Source: Bradymonas sediminis (GTDB taxonomy: Bacteria > Myxococcota_A > Bradymonadia > Bradymonadales > Bradymonadaceae). From it: a DNA stretch of 64,000 nucleotides. The translations under genes were made by a program, and so were the position numbers. The stretch spans positions 472,001-536,000 of the forward strand of contig NZ_CP030032.1 in the NCBI RefSeq assembly GCF_003258315.1, written 5' to 3'. Shown piece by piece: positions 52,427 through 62,297 of this stretch (positions are counted from its first letter, which is position 1; the number at the start of each line of letters is the position of its first letter). Below the pieces are notes generated by a model. That model made no database searches and had not been told where the DNA came from. It saw nothing but the letters and a program-made list of their open reading frames with translations.

Positions 52427-53678
52427 GATGCCTCATCCGAAAAAATTAAAATGATTGGAAACAACGTCGACAATGTAGCTGTAGGGACGCGGCGGGTGCA
52501 AGGCGCACTTATCACTTCGAGGGGTTCTCGTTTTTGCGATATGAATTGAGTTCTAATTCGGCTGGGACCCGGGCCGCGATTTGACGCCGGCAAGATCAGA
52601 TATTGGGCCTTGTTTTTAAATGTGGATCTTCGTCAACCTGCCGAAATATAAGGGCTATTCATGAATCTTGCGCAGCCGCATCGGTTTGGGGCGCAACAAA
52701 TCAACGCAAATTGTCGATAACTCTATACAGAGGGTGCAAACTCGTGCGCACGAATCATCCTTTCGAGAAAATCCGAAGCCCTGAGAGTTCGTCGGATACG
52801 ATCAGGGTTTATTGAGTTAAGGTTTTGGGCGATTGGGCTTGTCGATGGTTTTGAGGGGAGCAACTCCTCGGGCCCAATCCCAAAACACTGAGCGAAGTGA
52901 GCGCAACGAGGTGCTCAATCGCAATCTCTTATGGGCTTCGGGCAGACTCAAAAAGGGTGGGTGGTTCTAGAATTTCGATGGTTATAATCACCCCCTGGTG
53001 GCCGAGCCGATTGTGGGCACAGGCCGCGGCGGAACCGGTTTTCCCGGTCCGAAAATAAAGGCCTTCCCGGCTTTGAAGACATCTCGCGCGATCTCGATTT
53101 TCGCGTTCCGAAGTCTAGGAGAGGGAGGGGGCCGTCTGCGGGGTTGTTGGCTATACCGTGGGCGGAGGAAGCCCGGTGTGGGTTTGTAGGAGCGCCAAGG
53201 GTGTAGACAGTCCTGGAGGTCTTGGCGGTAGGTGGACCCATACCAATGGGAGTCGCCGCGGCGGCAGTCGGTGTTTCGGAGTGGCTGCTGAGCGAGGTTG
53301 GCTTCAAAACCGGGACGGCGTCGCCCGCCCGATATGTACCGGTGTGTTGTCGGTTGATCTGGCTAGTTTAGCGGACGAGCGGCTGTGCGCCGGAGGTGTA
53401 CGGGTGGTGTGTTCGGATGTCGTGATTGTCTCATCGGTCGGACCCCGGGTGCTGCGCAGTTTGGTGCGCGCCCGGGGCGGCAGGTGAGGAGTGATTGCTA
53501 CAGATTGGGGAGGGGGTACGGCCGGTCGAGTTGTGTTGTATCGAGAAGTACCGGGTGGCTCCAAAAGTACAGCGCTGGCGCGATACCGGTGAGGACGGAT
53601 TGTGAGGCTGACCCGGCCCTGGGTGTGCCTCGTAGGCAGCGGTGCGTCCAGGGCCAGGACTTAATCCAATGGGTGAGA
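52427..53678. other. gene-poor intergenic region, G+T-rich on plus strand
   Basis: No frame here has a ribosome site or recognisable domain. Short open frames on both strands (for example 53158-53487 plus, 52948-53307 minus) have no sign of selection. Roughly 53140-53660 is clearly richer in G and T than in A and C on the plus strand, unlike the coding DNA around. A hairpin lies at 52822-52886. The region may be decayed sequence or hold an untranslated RNA. Confidence 0.6.
52822..52886. other. long stem-loop in intergenic region
   Basis: GTTTTGGG-ATTGGGC on the left (with a 2-base CG bulge) pairs with GCCCAATCCCAAAAC on the right, 15 bp in all. The 33-base loop holds a second small stem, GAGG and CCTC around GGAGCAACT. 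It could be a terminator or a structured RNA for the minus strand. Confidence 0.5.
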
Positions 53679-56057
53679 TCAGCCGTCCATCGGCAGGCAT
53701 TCGCCGGTTGAGGCGCAGAATTCGCCCGGATCGCAATCCCGGTTTTCCGTGCATGCGCACGAAATCGCGTTGGAGATCTCGTTATTATCCTCGTGGCATT
53801 CGTTATGCTGGGCGTTCCCAAGTTCGTCGCTGTCGGCCACCGCTCGAATCGAGATCTCTTGGCCGGAGGGGCTTGGCGCGTCCGGCCAGTCGTACTCGAT
53901 GGTCTCGCGTCCACCCGGGGGCAGATCCTGGGTGGTAGTGAGCGTGGTCAGGTATTGCTCGACGCCATCGATCGTGATCCAGACGGCGACGTTGACCCCG
54001 GCGAGAACGCCGCGGGTACCGCGGTTGGCGATGGTGAGGCGAAGGCGAAGTCCCTGGCCGTCGCAATCGGTCTTCGCGTTGCTGATCTCGAGGTCAGGCG
54101 CGTTGAATAGTCCTTCGCCTTGCACGTTCTGGCGGAAGTTATTCATATAGCTCATTTCCCAGTTGTTCTTCTGGCCGATCGGGATGGCGCCGGGTTTGTT
54201 GATGCGGCCGGGGCAAAGGCTGTCGTCGACGCCGTCGCAGACGTTGGTGACGTGATAGGCATGTTGGTTCCAGACCTGTCGGGTTGAAACCCAGCGATTC
54301 TGCGCGTCCTTGGCGACAAAGACGCCATGCTCGATACCGTTTTCGGCGTCGAACTCCTCCCAGCGCGCGCTGCAGCCGGCGCCGACGCCTGAGTAGTCGT
54401 TGGAGATATAGACGATGTCTGCGTGATAATCGCCGTCGACGTCGACAATCACCGGCAATTCTCGGGTGGTTCCGGAGGTGTGCGAGCGCTTATAGAGGAT
54501 TTCGGTTGTGCCGTCGTCGTTTCCTGCGCCGTCATAGACCCTCAAGAAGCACTCGTCGGCGTAGACGACTTCGGCCTTTCCATCGCCCTGGAAGTCGAAG
54601 ACGCTGGAGCCGGTGACGCGGCTGGAGAAGTCCTGAGATGAGTGTTTCCATCGCATGGAGCCGTCGGTCTCGTAGACGACATAGAAGCACGCGCCGGCCG
54701 CGCCGATCTCGGGGGCGCCGTCGCCGTCAAAGTCGGCGACGGTGGGCGGGCCAATGCCGTTGGTGGTGCATTGGGCGGGGGTATAATATTTGTGTCCATC
54801 GGAGGGCAAAGTTGCGGTCCAGATATTCTCGCCGGTTTGACCATTGCTCAGGTGAATGCTGGAGCCGCTGGTGGTGACGACCTCGGGGATTCCGTCGAGT
54901 TGGCCGAAGACCGGGGTGTCGCCGGTGAAGGTTCCGAAGTCGCCCACGGCTGGATAGCCGCCGCCGCCGCCGGAGTATTGCCAGTAGACGGGGCAGTCAT
55001 AGCCGCCGGAGCCGTCCGGGATGAATTGGAAGGCGCCATTGTCCGCGATGACTTCCTGGTTGCCGTCGCCGTTGAGGTCGACCGCGGTGGAGTCAACGGC
55101 GGTGGTGGCCAGGCCGGAGGCGATGCATTTGAGTGCGCCGGTGGCGGCATCGTAGACGCGGTTGGCCGCGATGACTTCGACCGAGCCGTCCCCGTCGAGG
55201 TCGACGAGTGCTGGGCCGGCCCAGTGCATGCCGAAGGCGTCGGTTTCCCACTTCACGGCCCACCCGGTCGTGTGATCGTCGATGGCGATGAGGCCGCGTG
55301 AGGAGCTTGGCAGGACCGCGACGATCTCATTGCGCCCGTCGCCGTCGATATCGCCCAGCGCGATGGAGGCGGCGCCGCTGACGCGCTTGGCGACGTCGAC
55401 CAGGTCAAAGATGGGCTCAAAGGTGCGCCCATCGATCCCGCGCAGGATGCTCTCCGCGGTATAGGCGCCCCCTCTAAAGGTTGAGAAGACGATATCGGGG
55501 ACGCCGTCCTCGTTCATATCGAGGACCGCCGGCGTCATCATGACCTGGTGGTAGTCGGGCTCCGGGGTCGTCTCGTCCTCGACCCAGGCGGTGGCGACTT
55601 CAGGTTCAAAGACGTGCGTGGGAGGGCGGAACTCGCAGACAACGCCGGAGTCCGGCAGGCATTTGCCGAAAGTCGGCTCACAGACCTCTCCGGATGGGCA
55701 CTCCAGGTTATGCGCGCAGTCGGCGCCCGGGCTGACGCAGGCCTCATTGAGGCACAATTGGGCGCTGGTGCAACATTCTTCGCCGCATTGATTCGCCGGG
55801 TCGCAGACTTCGGTCGTCGTGTCAGGCGAGGTGTCTGCGTCGGGCTGTTGGGCGTCGGGTTGCGCGGCGTCGGTGGCGTCAAGGCCGGTGTCCGAAACTC
55901 CGCTGTCTAAGCACTCGGCGTCGTTGCAAAGCGGTGAGTCCGTCCCATCGCCCTGAGTCGCGGTTCCTGCGCAGTCCCCGCAGCCAATGCTAAAGGCCGC
56001 CAGCGCAAAAAAGAGAAGGATTTTTGTGCTGGCATGGCAGCGCAATAAATAAGTCAT
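53679..56057 (-). CDS. FG-GAP/VCBS-repeat lipoprotein with CARDB domain
   Basis: 792 residues. The signal ends in FSIGC (C26). Residues 28-150 are Asp/Cys-rich (many TDATDAAQPDAQQPD-like repeats and a Cys cluster). Residues about 165-590 contain FG-GAP repeats with calcium-type loops such as LGDIDGDGRNEIVAV, LVDLDGDGSVEVIAA and VDLNGDGNQEV, which build an integrin-like propeller. The C-terminal 130 residues form a CARDB adhesion domain (LEISNAKTDCDGQGLRLRLTIANRG) and a final Cys module. Surface-exposed; probably adhesion or binding. No ribosome site is evident. Confidence 0.9.
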   Translation of the reverse strand: MTYLLRCHASTKILLFFALAAFSIGCGDCAGTATQGDGTDSPLCNDAECLDSGVSDTGLDATDAAQPDAQQPDADTSPDTTTEVCDPANQCGEECCTSAQLCLNEACVSPGADCAHNLECPSGEVCEPTFGKCLPDSGVVCEFRPPTHVFEPEVATAWVEDETTPEPDYHQVMMTPAVLDMNEDGVPDIVFSTFRGGAYTAESILRGIDGRTFEPIFDLVDVAKRVSGAASIALGDIDGDGRNEIVAVLPSSSRGLIAIDDHTTGWAVKWETDAFGMHWAGPALVDLDGDGSVEVIAANRVYDAATGALKCIASGLATTAVDSTAVDLNGDGNQEVIADNGAFQFIPDGSGGYDCPVYWQYSGGGGGYPAVGDFGTFTGDTPVFGQLDGIPEVVTTSGSSIHLSNGQTGENIWTATLPSDGHKYYTPAQCTTNGIGPPTVADFDGDGAPEIGAAGACFYVVYETDGSMRWKHSSQDFSSRVTGSSVFDFQGDGKAEVVYADECFLRVYDGAGNDDGTTEILYKRSHTSGTTRELPVIVDVDGDYHADIVYISNDYSGVGAGCSARWEEFDAENGIEHGVFVAKDAQNRWVSTRQVWNQHAYHVTNVCDGVDDSLCPGRINKPGAIPIGQKNNWEMSYMNNFRQNVQGEGLFNAPDLEISNAKTDCDGQGLRLRLTIANRGTRGVLAGVNVAVWITIDGVEQYLTTLTTTQDLPPGGRETIEYDWPDAPSPSGQEISIRAVADSDELGNAQHNECHEDNNEISNAISCACTENRDCDPGEFCASTGECLPMDG

Positions 56058-56236
56058 GAGGATACCAGGGAGGCGTGGTTATTGAGGGAGCAATACGACG
56101 AAGTTTCGTTCGTGGCGTAAGTATTGCGTCAATTAACGTCGCAGTTCAAGCCATGGGCCCCAGAATCAGTGATTTTTTGCGCGTGAAGGAGACGTCGAGG
56201 CCGATGTTCTACTCTCGGCATCATGTTATCGTGGGT

Positions 56237-57193
56237 CTAGCCGTGAGGGGTTAGCTCGTCGACGATCTGGGCTGCCGCGCTCTCGATAAATCCGTCGGCG
56301 CGTGGCGGCGACAGGCCCGCGACCATGCGGATGCAGTCGTAGCGGTGTGAGCCGCGCACGTACCATCCTGGCAGGTATGCGACCGGTCGGAATCCCAAAT
56401 CGACCAGGTCCACGAAGGCCTGCACGTGGTTGACCGGCAGGGTGAGGCGGATGTCTGAGACGCCCTTTTTCTGCACCTTCGCCGTGAATTCTCGCAGGAT
56501 TTCGATGGGGTATCGACCCGCGGAGTTCTCGATGGTGATATAATTGCCCTTGGAATAATAATTCGGCCAAATATGCCCCGAGATGACCGGGGTGCCGCTG
56601 CCGCGGGGCTCTCCGACCGGGTAGGTCTTGGGGTAGCTCATATTATGGTCCCCCTCGGGGAGCTTATTGAGGAGGCGGCGCGCGAAGGGCATTTGGGTGA
56701 TCAGGTTGGGCGGCGGGGCGACCCGGGGCATCGAGGGCTCGTGGTTGACGAAGCCGGCGATCAGCTGGGCGTCCTGGAGGTTTCGGGAGCCCGGCTTTGG
56801 GCGAAACCCCCAGATCGTCGCGCCGATGCGATTGGCGCGTTTCACCGTCGCCTGCGTGCTCGCCAGGACATAGACCAGCCCGTAGCGCTTGAGGGCGTGA
56901 AGACGCAAACTTTCAAAGAGTGCCTTGCCGATTTTTCCGCGCTCGGGGACGTTGTCGACCGTGAGGCTGCCAATCTCAAAGGAGTGATTCCACAGCCGTG
57001 GATACCCAATGCCGCAGCCGGTGATGCGCCGATTGGAGGAGGCGATGGCGACGGCGAGTTCTTCGTCGCGCAGCATGCGCTCGACGGTCGGCCCCGAGAG
57101 GAGTTCCTGGTGGGCGAATTTGGGGCCGTGAGTTGCCTGGTAAAAGTCGGCGATATACTCGGCGTGCTCGGGGCTGGCGATGATAATATTCAT
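56237..57193 (-). CDS. GNAT-family acetyltransferase
   Basis: 318 residues from the ATG at 57193, which has AAGGAG upstream; the longer frame to 57298 is not favoured. The first half has acetyl-CoA-type features (IGSLTVDNVPERGKIGKALFESLRLHALKRYGLVYVLASTQ). The second half holds a GNAT-like strand-helix unit (SDIRLTLPVNHVQAFVDLVDLGFRPVAYLPGWYV). The substrate is unknown. A cupin gene lies just upstream in the same orientation. Confidence 0.75.
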   Translation of the reverse strand: MNIIIASPEHAEYIADFYQATHGPKFAHQELLSGPTVERMLRDEELAVAIASSNRRITGCGIGYPRLWNHSFEIGSLTVDNVPERGKIGKALFESLRLHALKRYGLVYVLASTQATVKRANRIGATIWGFRPKPGSRNLQDAQLIAGFVNHEPSMPRVAPPPNLITQMPFARRLLNKLPEGDHNMSYPKTYPVGEPRGSGTPVISGHIWPNYYSKGNYITIENSAGRYPIEILREFTAKVQKKGVSDIRLTLPVNHVQAFVDLVDLGFRPVAYLPGWYVRGSHRYDCIRMVAGLSPPRADGFIESAAAQIVDELTPHG

Positions 57194-57261
57194 GGTCGAA
57201 ACGTCTCCTTCATACGGGGATGCGGTGGGCGGACACCCGTGTAAAGGCTGGGGATAGGGGG

Positions 57262-57591
57262 TTATTCGGTGCGGCCGTGGACGGCGAGCCAGAGACACGG
57301 TGGGTCGTTGCTGGTTTGCGCAACCCGGTGGCGCTGGTGGGCAGGGATCATCAAGGATTCACCTGCTTTAAGTCGGGTTTTTTGGCCATCAGCCCATTCG
57401 AGCGTCGCCTCTCCCTGCAGCAGGATCACCCACTCATCGTTGGGCTGATCATACCATTGGCCCGCCGGGGTTTGGTGCCCGTGCGAGATGATGCGCTCCA
57501 CTCGAAAACCCTCGCTCTCGGCGAGGGTTTCGATGAACTCATCGGGCCCCGGAAGGCCCGATGGTAACTCAAAAAAATGAGGTTTATTCAT
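57262..57591 (-). CDS. small cupin protein
   Basis: 109 residues, one cupin_2 domain. The two conserved boxes are visible: EWVILLQGEATLEWADGQ and LKAGESLMIPAHQRHRVAQT. It is a small metal-binding beta-barrel. It sits 68 bp before the GNAT gene (in transcription order) and 19 bp after the TM2-protein gene, so it is probably co-transcribed. Confidence 0.85.
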   Translation of the reverse strand: MNKPHFFELPSGLPGPDEFIETLAESEGFRVERIISHGHQTPAGQWYDQPNDEWVILLQGEATLEWADGQKTRLKAGESLMIPAHQRHRVAQTSNDPPCLWLAVHGRTE

Positions 57592-57610
57592 GGGTTAGGC
57601 GGGCGCTAGA

Positions 57611-58012
57611 TTAGAACGCGTCGTTGAGGTCGGGGAAGAATTCCCAATCATCTACTGGACGTTTTTTGCGGGCTTTGGCCAGGCAAAAGGTGTCCAGGAG
57701 GGACGCGAATCCGAGAAGTCCTCCCAGGTAGCAAGTCATGATGGAGACCACCAAGATGACGATGCCCTTGGTTTTCTGGCCGAGCATAATCTGACCAACG
57801 CCCGGAAAGAACCAGGACAGCGCCAACGCGATAAAGTCATTGTTATCCAGCGACGCGTTCGACCCTGGTTGGTGGACCGGCGGCTGATTGGGCGGCTGGT
57901 TCTGGAATTGATTCTGCTGGGGTTCGCCCCAGGCCGAATCCACGGGTTGCTGCGGCTGCTGGTGCGGTTGATTCGGGTCGGATGGGCCCTGCTGCCAGTC
58001 GTTGTTGCTCAT
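57611..58012 (-). CDS. TM2-domain membrane protein
   Basis: 133 residues. The N-terminal 50 residues are Gln/Pro/Asn-rich. Then comes the TM2 pattern ALALSWFFPGVGQIMLGQKTKG, followed by two helices ending GLLGFASLLDTFCLAKAR. Inner membrane with a disordered cytosolic tail. No role is known. Part of the run 59392 to 56237. Confidence 0.85.
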   Translation of the reverse strand: MSNNDWQQGPSDPNQPHQQPQQPVDSAWGEPQQNQFQNQPPNQPPVHQPGSNASLDNNDFIALALSWFFPGVGQIMLGQKTKGIVILVVSIMTCYLGGLLGFASLLDTFCLAKARKKRPVDDWEFFPDLNDAF

Positions 58013-58060
58013 GTTTTAGACTCCCTGTGTTTTGGACATCGGTGGAAAGAAGAATATGGA

Positions 58061-59392
58061 TTATGACTGCGCATTTTGACCGACCAGCGCCTCGATATCT
58101 TCGACGCTTTTGGGGCAACTCTTGGTCATATTCTCATAGCCGTCTTCGGTAATTAAAATATCATCTTCGATTCGTACGCCAACGCCGCGCAGGGCCTCGG
58201 GGGCGTCCTCTTCGTCGGGGAGCACGTAGAGGCCGGGTTCGATGGTGAGCACCATGCCGGGCTCAAGTTTGCGTGAATCGCCGTTGGGCTCATAATAGGA
58301 GCCAACGTCGTGGACGTCGAGGCCCAACCAGTGGCCAATCCCGTGAGGGTAGTACTTTTTGAAGCTTTCTTCTTCCATCAATTGGTCGACCGTGCCCGAG
58401 AGCAGGTTCAGGTCGAGCATCGCCTGGCAGAGGCCGCGGTTGGAGTGCTCGCGGATCGCGTCATAGGGCAGGCCGGGGCGCAAGATCTCGATGGTGCTCA
58501 TCTCGACCTCGAGCACGGCCTGGTAGAGGTCGCGCTGGGCAGGGGTGAATTTACCCGAGGCGGGGAAGCTGCGGGTGATATCGCCGGCATAAAAGCCCAA
58601 CTCGCAGCCCGCGTCGATCAGCACGATGTCGCCGTCTTCGATGCGGTCTCGGTTCTCGTTATAATGCAGGCAGGTGGCGTTGGCGCCCGTGCCGACGATG
58701 CTCGTATAGGCCGGGAAGTCTGCGCCATTGCGGGTAAAGTGGTATTCGATGAGCGCCTGCAATTCGTATTCGTAAATGCCGGGATGGCAGTGCTGCATCG
58801 CCAGGATATGCGCCTCGGCGGAGACCTTGGCGGCCTCGCGCATTTGCGCGATCTCGGCGTCATCTTTTCGCACGCGCATCTCGTGGATGATATCGCGCAC
58901 GTCCAAGATTGCCTTGGGGGCCCCGGAGGGTTTGAAGCGGCGGTGGCGAAGCGAGTGGACCCAGCGGATCACGCGCTCGTCGAACTTCGGCTGCTGGCCA
59001 AGGGTATAGTGGAGCTGCTCGCGGTCGGCGAGGTAGCCGGGGAGCTTCTCATCGATCTGGTCGACGGTGTACGCGACGTCGGCGCCGTATTGCGCCACGG
59101 CGCCTTCGGTTCCAGCGCGGCGCCCCTCCCATTGCTCGCGCAGCGGGTCGCGGTCCTGCACAAACATCACTACTTCGCCGTCCGGGTGGCCCGGGGCGAT
59201 GACGAGCACCGTCTTCGGCTCGCTAAAACCCGTGAGATAGAGGATATCGCTTGACGCGCGGTAGGGGTATCCGCTGTCATTATTTCGAGTGGACTCCGGG
59301 CTTGCGACCAGAATGGCAACCCCCTCGGGGCCGATACGCTTGATATATTCGCGCCGGCGCATCGCGTAGGTTTCGGCTGATACGGTGTTCAT
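58061..59392 (-). CDS. Xaa-Pro aminopeptidase (M24B)
   Basis: 443 residues from the ATG at 59392. The N-terminal creatinase-like domain (1-175) is followed by the pita-bread catalytic domain with all five metal ligands: Asp in VLIDAG, Asp in YAGDITRSF, His in GIGHWLGLDVHD, Glu in LTIEPGLY and Glu in RIEDDILIT. It removes N-terminal residues ahead of Pro. Cytosolic. The next three small genes follow on the same strand. Confidence 0.93.
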   Translation of the reverse strand: MNTVSAETYAMRRREYIKRIGPEGVAILVASPESTRNNDSGYPYRASSDILYLTGFSEPKTVLVIAPGHPDGEVVMFVQDRDPLREQWEGRRAGTEGAVAQYGADVAYTVDQIDEKLPGYLADREQLHYTLGQQPKFDERVIRWVHSLRHRRFKPSGAPKAILDVRDIIHEMRVRKDDAEIAQMREAAKVSAEAHILAMQHCHPGIYEYELQALIEYHFTRNGADFPAYTSIVGTGANATCLHYNENRDRIEDGDIVLIDAGCELGFYAGDITRSFPASGKFTPAQRDLYQAVLEVEMSTIEILRPGLPYDAIREHSNRGLCQAMLDLNLLSGTVDQLMEEESFKKYYPHGIGHWLGLDVHDVGSYYEPNGDSRKLEPGMVLTIEPGLYVLPDEEDAPEALRGVGVRIEDDILITEDGYENMTKSCPKSVEDIEALVGQNAQS

Positions 59393-59567
59393 GGACGTTC
59401 CAATCAAAGAGTGACAAAAGATAGATTGAGACAGTATTCACCCGCGATATACGCGGCGTGGAGATGATGTTAACGCGTGTGTCGCGCATCCTCCATCGAG
59501 ACTGCGCGTTATTCATAATAGAGTCCACCGCCCAAGTGCAACCTGACCTGAGTTTTCCTGGAATAAT

Positions 59568-60962
59568 ATGCTCGACTTAGAGAAAAATTTGATCGCTTAT
59601 CCGGCCCTGTGGCGTTTGCGTGCCCTGATGCCCCGCGGCCTCAATTCGGTGCGCCCCGGCGTGCTGCGTTCCTTGGACGACGAAGACTATTCGATGGCCC
59701 TGAAGCTGGCCAACGAGAGCTACGCGCGCCGGCGCGAGCAGGACTACGATGCGGCCCTTACCTATGCTTGTTTGTTGGTGGGGCGCGAGTTGGTCGTGGA
59801 AGCCCGCGGCATTTTGATGCGCGCGCTCGAGACCTATCCGCTGGACCCAGCCCTTTCGGCCCTGCTTGCCGACGCGATGGTCATCGAGGGCAATATCGAC
59901 GGTGCGCGCGAGATCTTGGCCGGAATTTCGGGAAAAGGCGCCGAGATTAAACGGTTCTCGCGGCCCAATATTATGAGCTTTGTCGCCGATATCTTTCTTG
60001 ACCTCGGTGATGATGAACTCGGAGACGTCGACAGCGCGGTTGAGCTGTATCAATGCGCGCTCGACGCCGATGTCGACGACCCGGAACCCGCGATTCGACT
60101 CGGTCAACTCTACGAGGGGCGCGGTGAACTCGACAAGGCCGCGGCTGCGCTTGAATACGCGGCGAAGTTGAGCCGCACGCGCGTGGGATTGTGGCAGATG
60201 ACCGCGGAGATGTGGTTCGAGGTCGGAGATGAATTGCGCGGCCTAAACGCCAAGCAGCGCCTGCTCGAATTGGGCGAGGCTGGGGCAGAGGAGTGGCTGG
60301 AATTGGGTTTTGAATTTGCCCAATTCGGCCGCTACGAGCGCGCGCTCGATGCCCTCGATAAGGTCGGAACTATCCTGCATCATTCGATCCGCTCCCCGGA
60401 GGTCGACGCGATCTATCGCGACTCGCTGCTGGTGCGCGGCGGGGTCCTGCTCGAGCTGGGGCGGGCCGAAGTTGCGCTCGCCGTTTTCCGTGACCTCGAA
60501 GAGCGCGTCGGCGAGCACCCGGGCGCTCAGCGCGGCATGGCCGAGGCGGCCTTGCAGATCGGTGATATTATGCTCGCCGAGACCCACGCCACCCGCGCCC
60601 TTGAGCTTTCGCCGGAGGACACCGAGGTGCTCGCGGTTTATGGCCAGATGAAGCAGCAATATGGCCGCCACGCTGACGCGATTGACGCGCTCGGCAAGGC
60701 GCTCGTAGAGCACCCGGACCAGGCCGGTTGGCGCAGCGCCCTGGCGCTGTCATTGGTCAAGCAATCCGAGGTCGACCAGGCGCGCGAAGCCCTCCAGCAG
60801 GCCGTCGAGTCGGCCAAGACCTACCCGGAACTTCTGCCGGTCGCGGTGGATATTCAGGGGTGGTCGCGCCTTATCGCGCAGCTTCGCGCCGCCTCGAAAG
60901 AAGAGCTTGCGTCCTGGATTGAGACGCAGATAAATTTTTTGTCGGCGCCGGCGTCTGAATAA
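59568..60962 (+). CDS. TPR-repeat protein
   Basis: 464 residues, TPR helix pairs from about 40 to 430 (ALTYACLLVGRELVVEARGIL, LGQLYEGRGELDKAAAALEYA, YGQMKQQYGRHADAIDALGKAL, LSLVKQSEVDQAREALQQA). No signal peptide or membrane helix. The ribosome site is weak (TGGAA). Upstream of envelope genes on the same strand, it may be a scaffold for them. Confidence 0.85.
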   Translation: MLDLEKNLIAYPALWRLRALMPRGLNSVRPGVLRSLDDEDYSMALKLANESYARRREQDYDAALTYACLLVGRELVVEARGILMRALETYPLDPALSALLADAMVIEGNIDGAREILAGISGKGAEIKRFSRPNIMSFVADIFLDLGDDELGDVDSAVELYQCALDADVDDPEPAIRLGQLYEGRGELDKAAAALEYAAKLSRTRVGLWQMTAEMWFEVGDELRGLNAKQRLLELGEAGAEEWLELGFEFAQFGRYERALDALDKVGTILHHSIRSPEVDAIYRDSLLVRGGVLLELGRAEVALAVFRDLEERVGEHPGAQRGMAEAALQIGDIMLAETHATRALELSPEDTEVLAVYGQMKQQYGRHADAIDALGKALVEHPDQAGWRSALALSLVKQSEVDQAREALQQAVESAKTYPELLPVAVDIQGWSRLIAQLRAASKEELASWIETQINFLSAPASE

Positions 60963-61025
60963 CCGACTTTTCTTTGAGTCGTTCAGGCGCTCTGGCGCAT
61001 TTCTTCAGCCGCTTAGTGGGAACAT

Positions 61026-62183
61026 ATGAGATATCGAATTCTTCATCGAATGCCGAAGCTTGTAGGGGCGCTGGGCATCGCCTTAGCGCTCGGCGCGTGC
61101 ACCGAAGAGAACCGATATTATCAGCCCGAGCCGCTGCTCTCAGATGAGTGCCGGCGCGGCGAGGAGGTCACCGAGACCTTCGATGATTTCGAGTCTCCCG
61201 ACGCGCTCGATATTCTGGTCGTGGTTGATAATACGGCCGATATGGAGCGCGCCCAGGAGGCCTTCGCCGACGCGGTGCCCGACTTCTTGGAAGGCATCGC
61301 GGAGCGCGGCATTTCGCTTCGCCTGGGCGTCATCACCACCGACGCGAACCTCCCCGCAGGCCTCGCAAACCCCGGCACCCAGCGCGCCGGGTGTGCGCAG
61401 AACACCGGCGCCTTCGCCGACTCCGAGAGCCCGGGCGATTGGACCCGCGTCGCCGCCTGCAATAGCGTTCGCACCGACGCCGGCACGCCGCGTCAACAGG
61501 CTCTGAGCGCGATCAAAAGAAACCTCGTCGACCAACCCGACGCGCTCTCCGAGTTTTTAAGACCCCGCGCCCGACTCTTATTGCTCGTGCTGTCGAATGA
61601 GGATGATTGCTCTTCCGACGCCCCCTATCGCCCGAGCGGTCAGTCGGCGCGTGATCAATGCGCGAAAAAGGCCGATGAGTTGGATGATATCGCCGAGTGG
61701 GTGACCTCGGTGCGTGCCCAGAGCATCACCGAAGAGGGCGTCGCATTGGCGGTGCTGAGCGGCCCTCCAAGCGACCAATATGACGGCGCAAACGGGACGC
61801 TTCGCCCGGTGTGTCAGGGGACCTTTGGCCCGGCATATCCGGCCAATCGCCTCTGGCAGGCGGCGGGTTTGATGGGCCCCTTTGGCCTGTTTCAGAGCCT
61901 CTGTACCGACACAATCGCGTATAATTTGAGCACCATCGCCGACGCGCTGGTCGCCCCGGCGCCGCTGACGCTGTGCCCGTCCGAGAGGTTGGTTCATGAG
62001 CCCCTCGATGTCTCGCTGATGGGCGCCGACGCGTCGGTGAGGAGCATCCCGCTCGGCGAGAGTGGGTTTTTGTACTCGGGGGCAAGCGGGGCGTGCACAA
62101 ATGGCGCGGTGCGTATTTCTCCGAGCGTGTTGACGGGCGTTGAGGCTGTTGAGATGCGCTATTGCGTCGATAAGGGCGACTAA
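61026..62183 (+). CDS. VWA-like lipoprotein
   Basis: 385 residues. Signal peptide with lipobox LGAC (C25). From about residue 62 the sequence has ILVVVDNTADM, a D-x-N-x-D-like metal site in von Willebrand factor A style, then LRLGVITTDANLPAGLANPG, LLLLVLSNEDDCSSDAPY and ten or more Cys likely forming disulfides. Extracytoplasmic. It may bind a partner protein in the envelope. Its 63-bp distance from the TPR gene suggests co-transcription. Confidence 0.8.
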   Translation: MRYRILHRMPKLVGALGIALALGACTEENRYYQPEPLLSDECRRGEEVTETFDDFESPDALDILVVVDNTADMERAQEAFADAVPDFLEGIAERGISLRLGVITTDANLPAGLANPGTQRAGCAQNTGAFADSESPGDWTRVAACNSVRTDAGTPRQQALSAIKRNLVDQPDALSEFLRPRARLLLLVLSNEDDCSSDAPYRPSGQSARDQCAKKADELDDIAEWVTSVRAQSITEEGVALAVLSGPPSDQYDGANGTLRPVCQGTFGPAYPANRLWQAAGLMGPFGLFQSLCTDTIAYNLSTIADALVAPAPLTLCPSERLVHEPLDVSLMGADASVRSIPLGESGFLYSGASGACTNGAVRISPSVLTGVEAVEMRYCVDKGD

Positions 62184-62297
62184 GTGGTGACGGTCGCGTG
62201 GTCGCGCGTCGCCCCGCGCAATAGCGATGCCCGCGCGCTTATGCTACCCAGATACGCCAAGAAGTAGGGAGTCGATTTCGACGGCTGTGGAGAATAG

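Noticed and set aside
52948-53307. 119-codon minus-strand frame, at first glance a low-complexity secreted protein
   Set aside because: No start signal, no signal peptide, and unlike the codon use around it.
53158-53487. 109-codon plus-strand frame in the G+T-rich gap
   Set aside because: No ribosome site and no domain; the residue makeup reflects base bias only.
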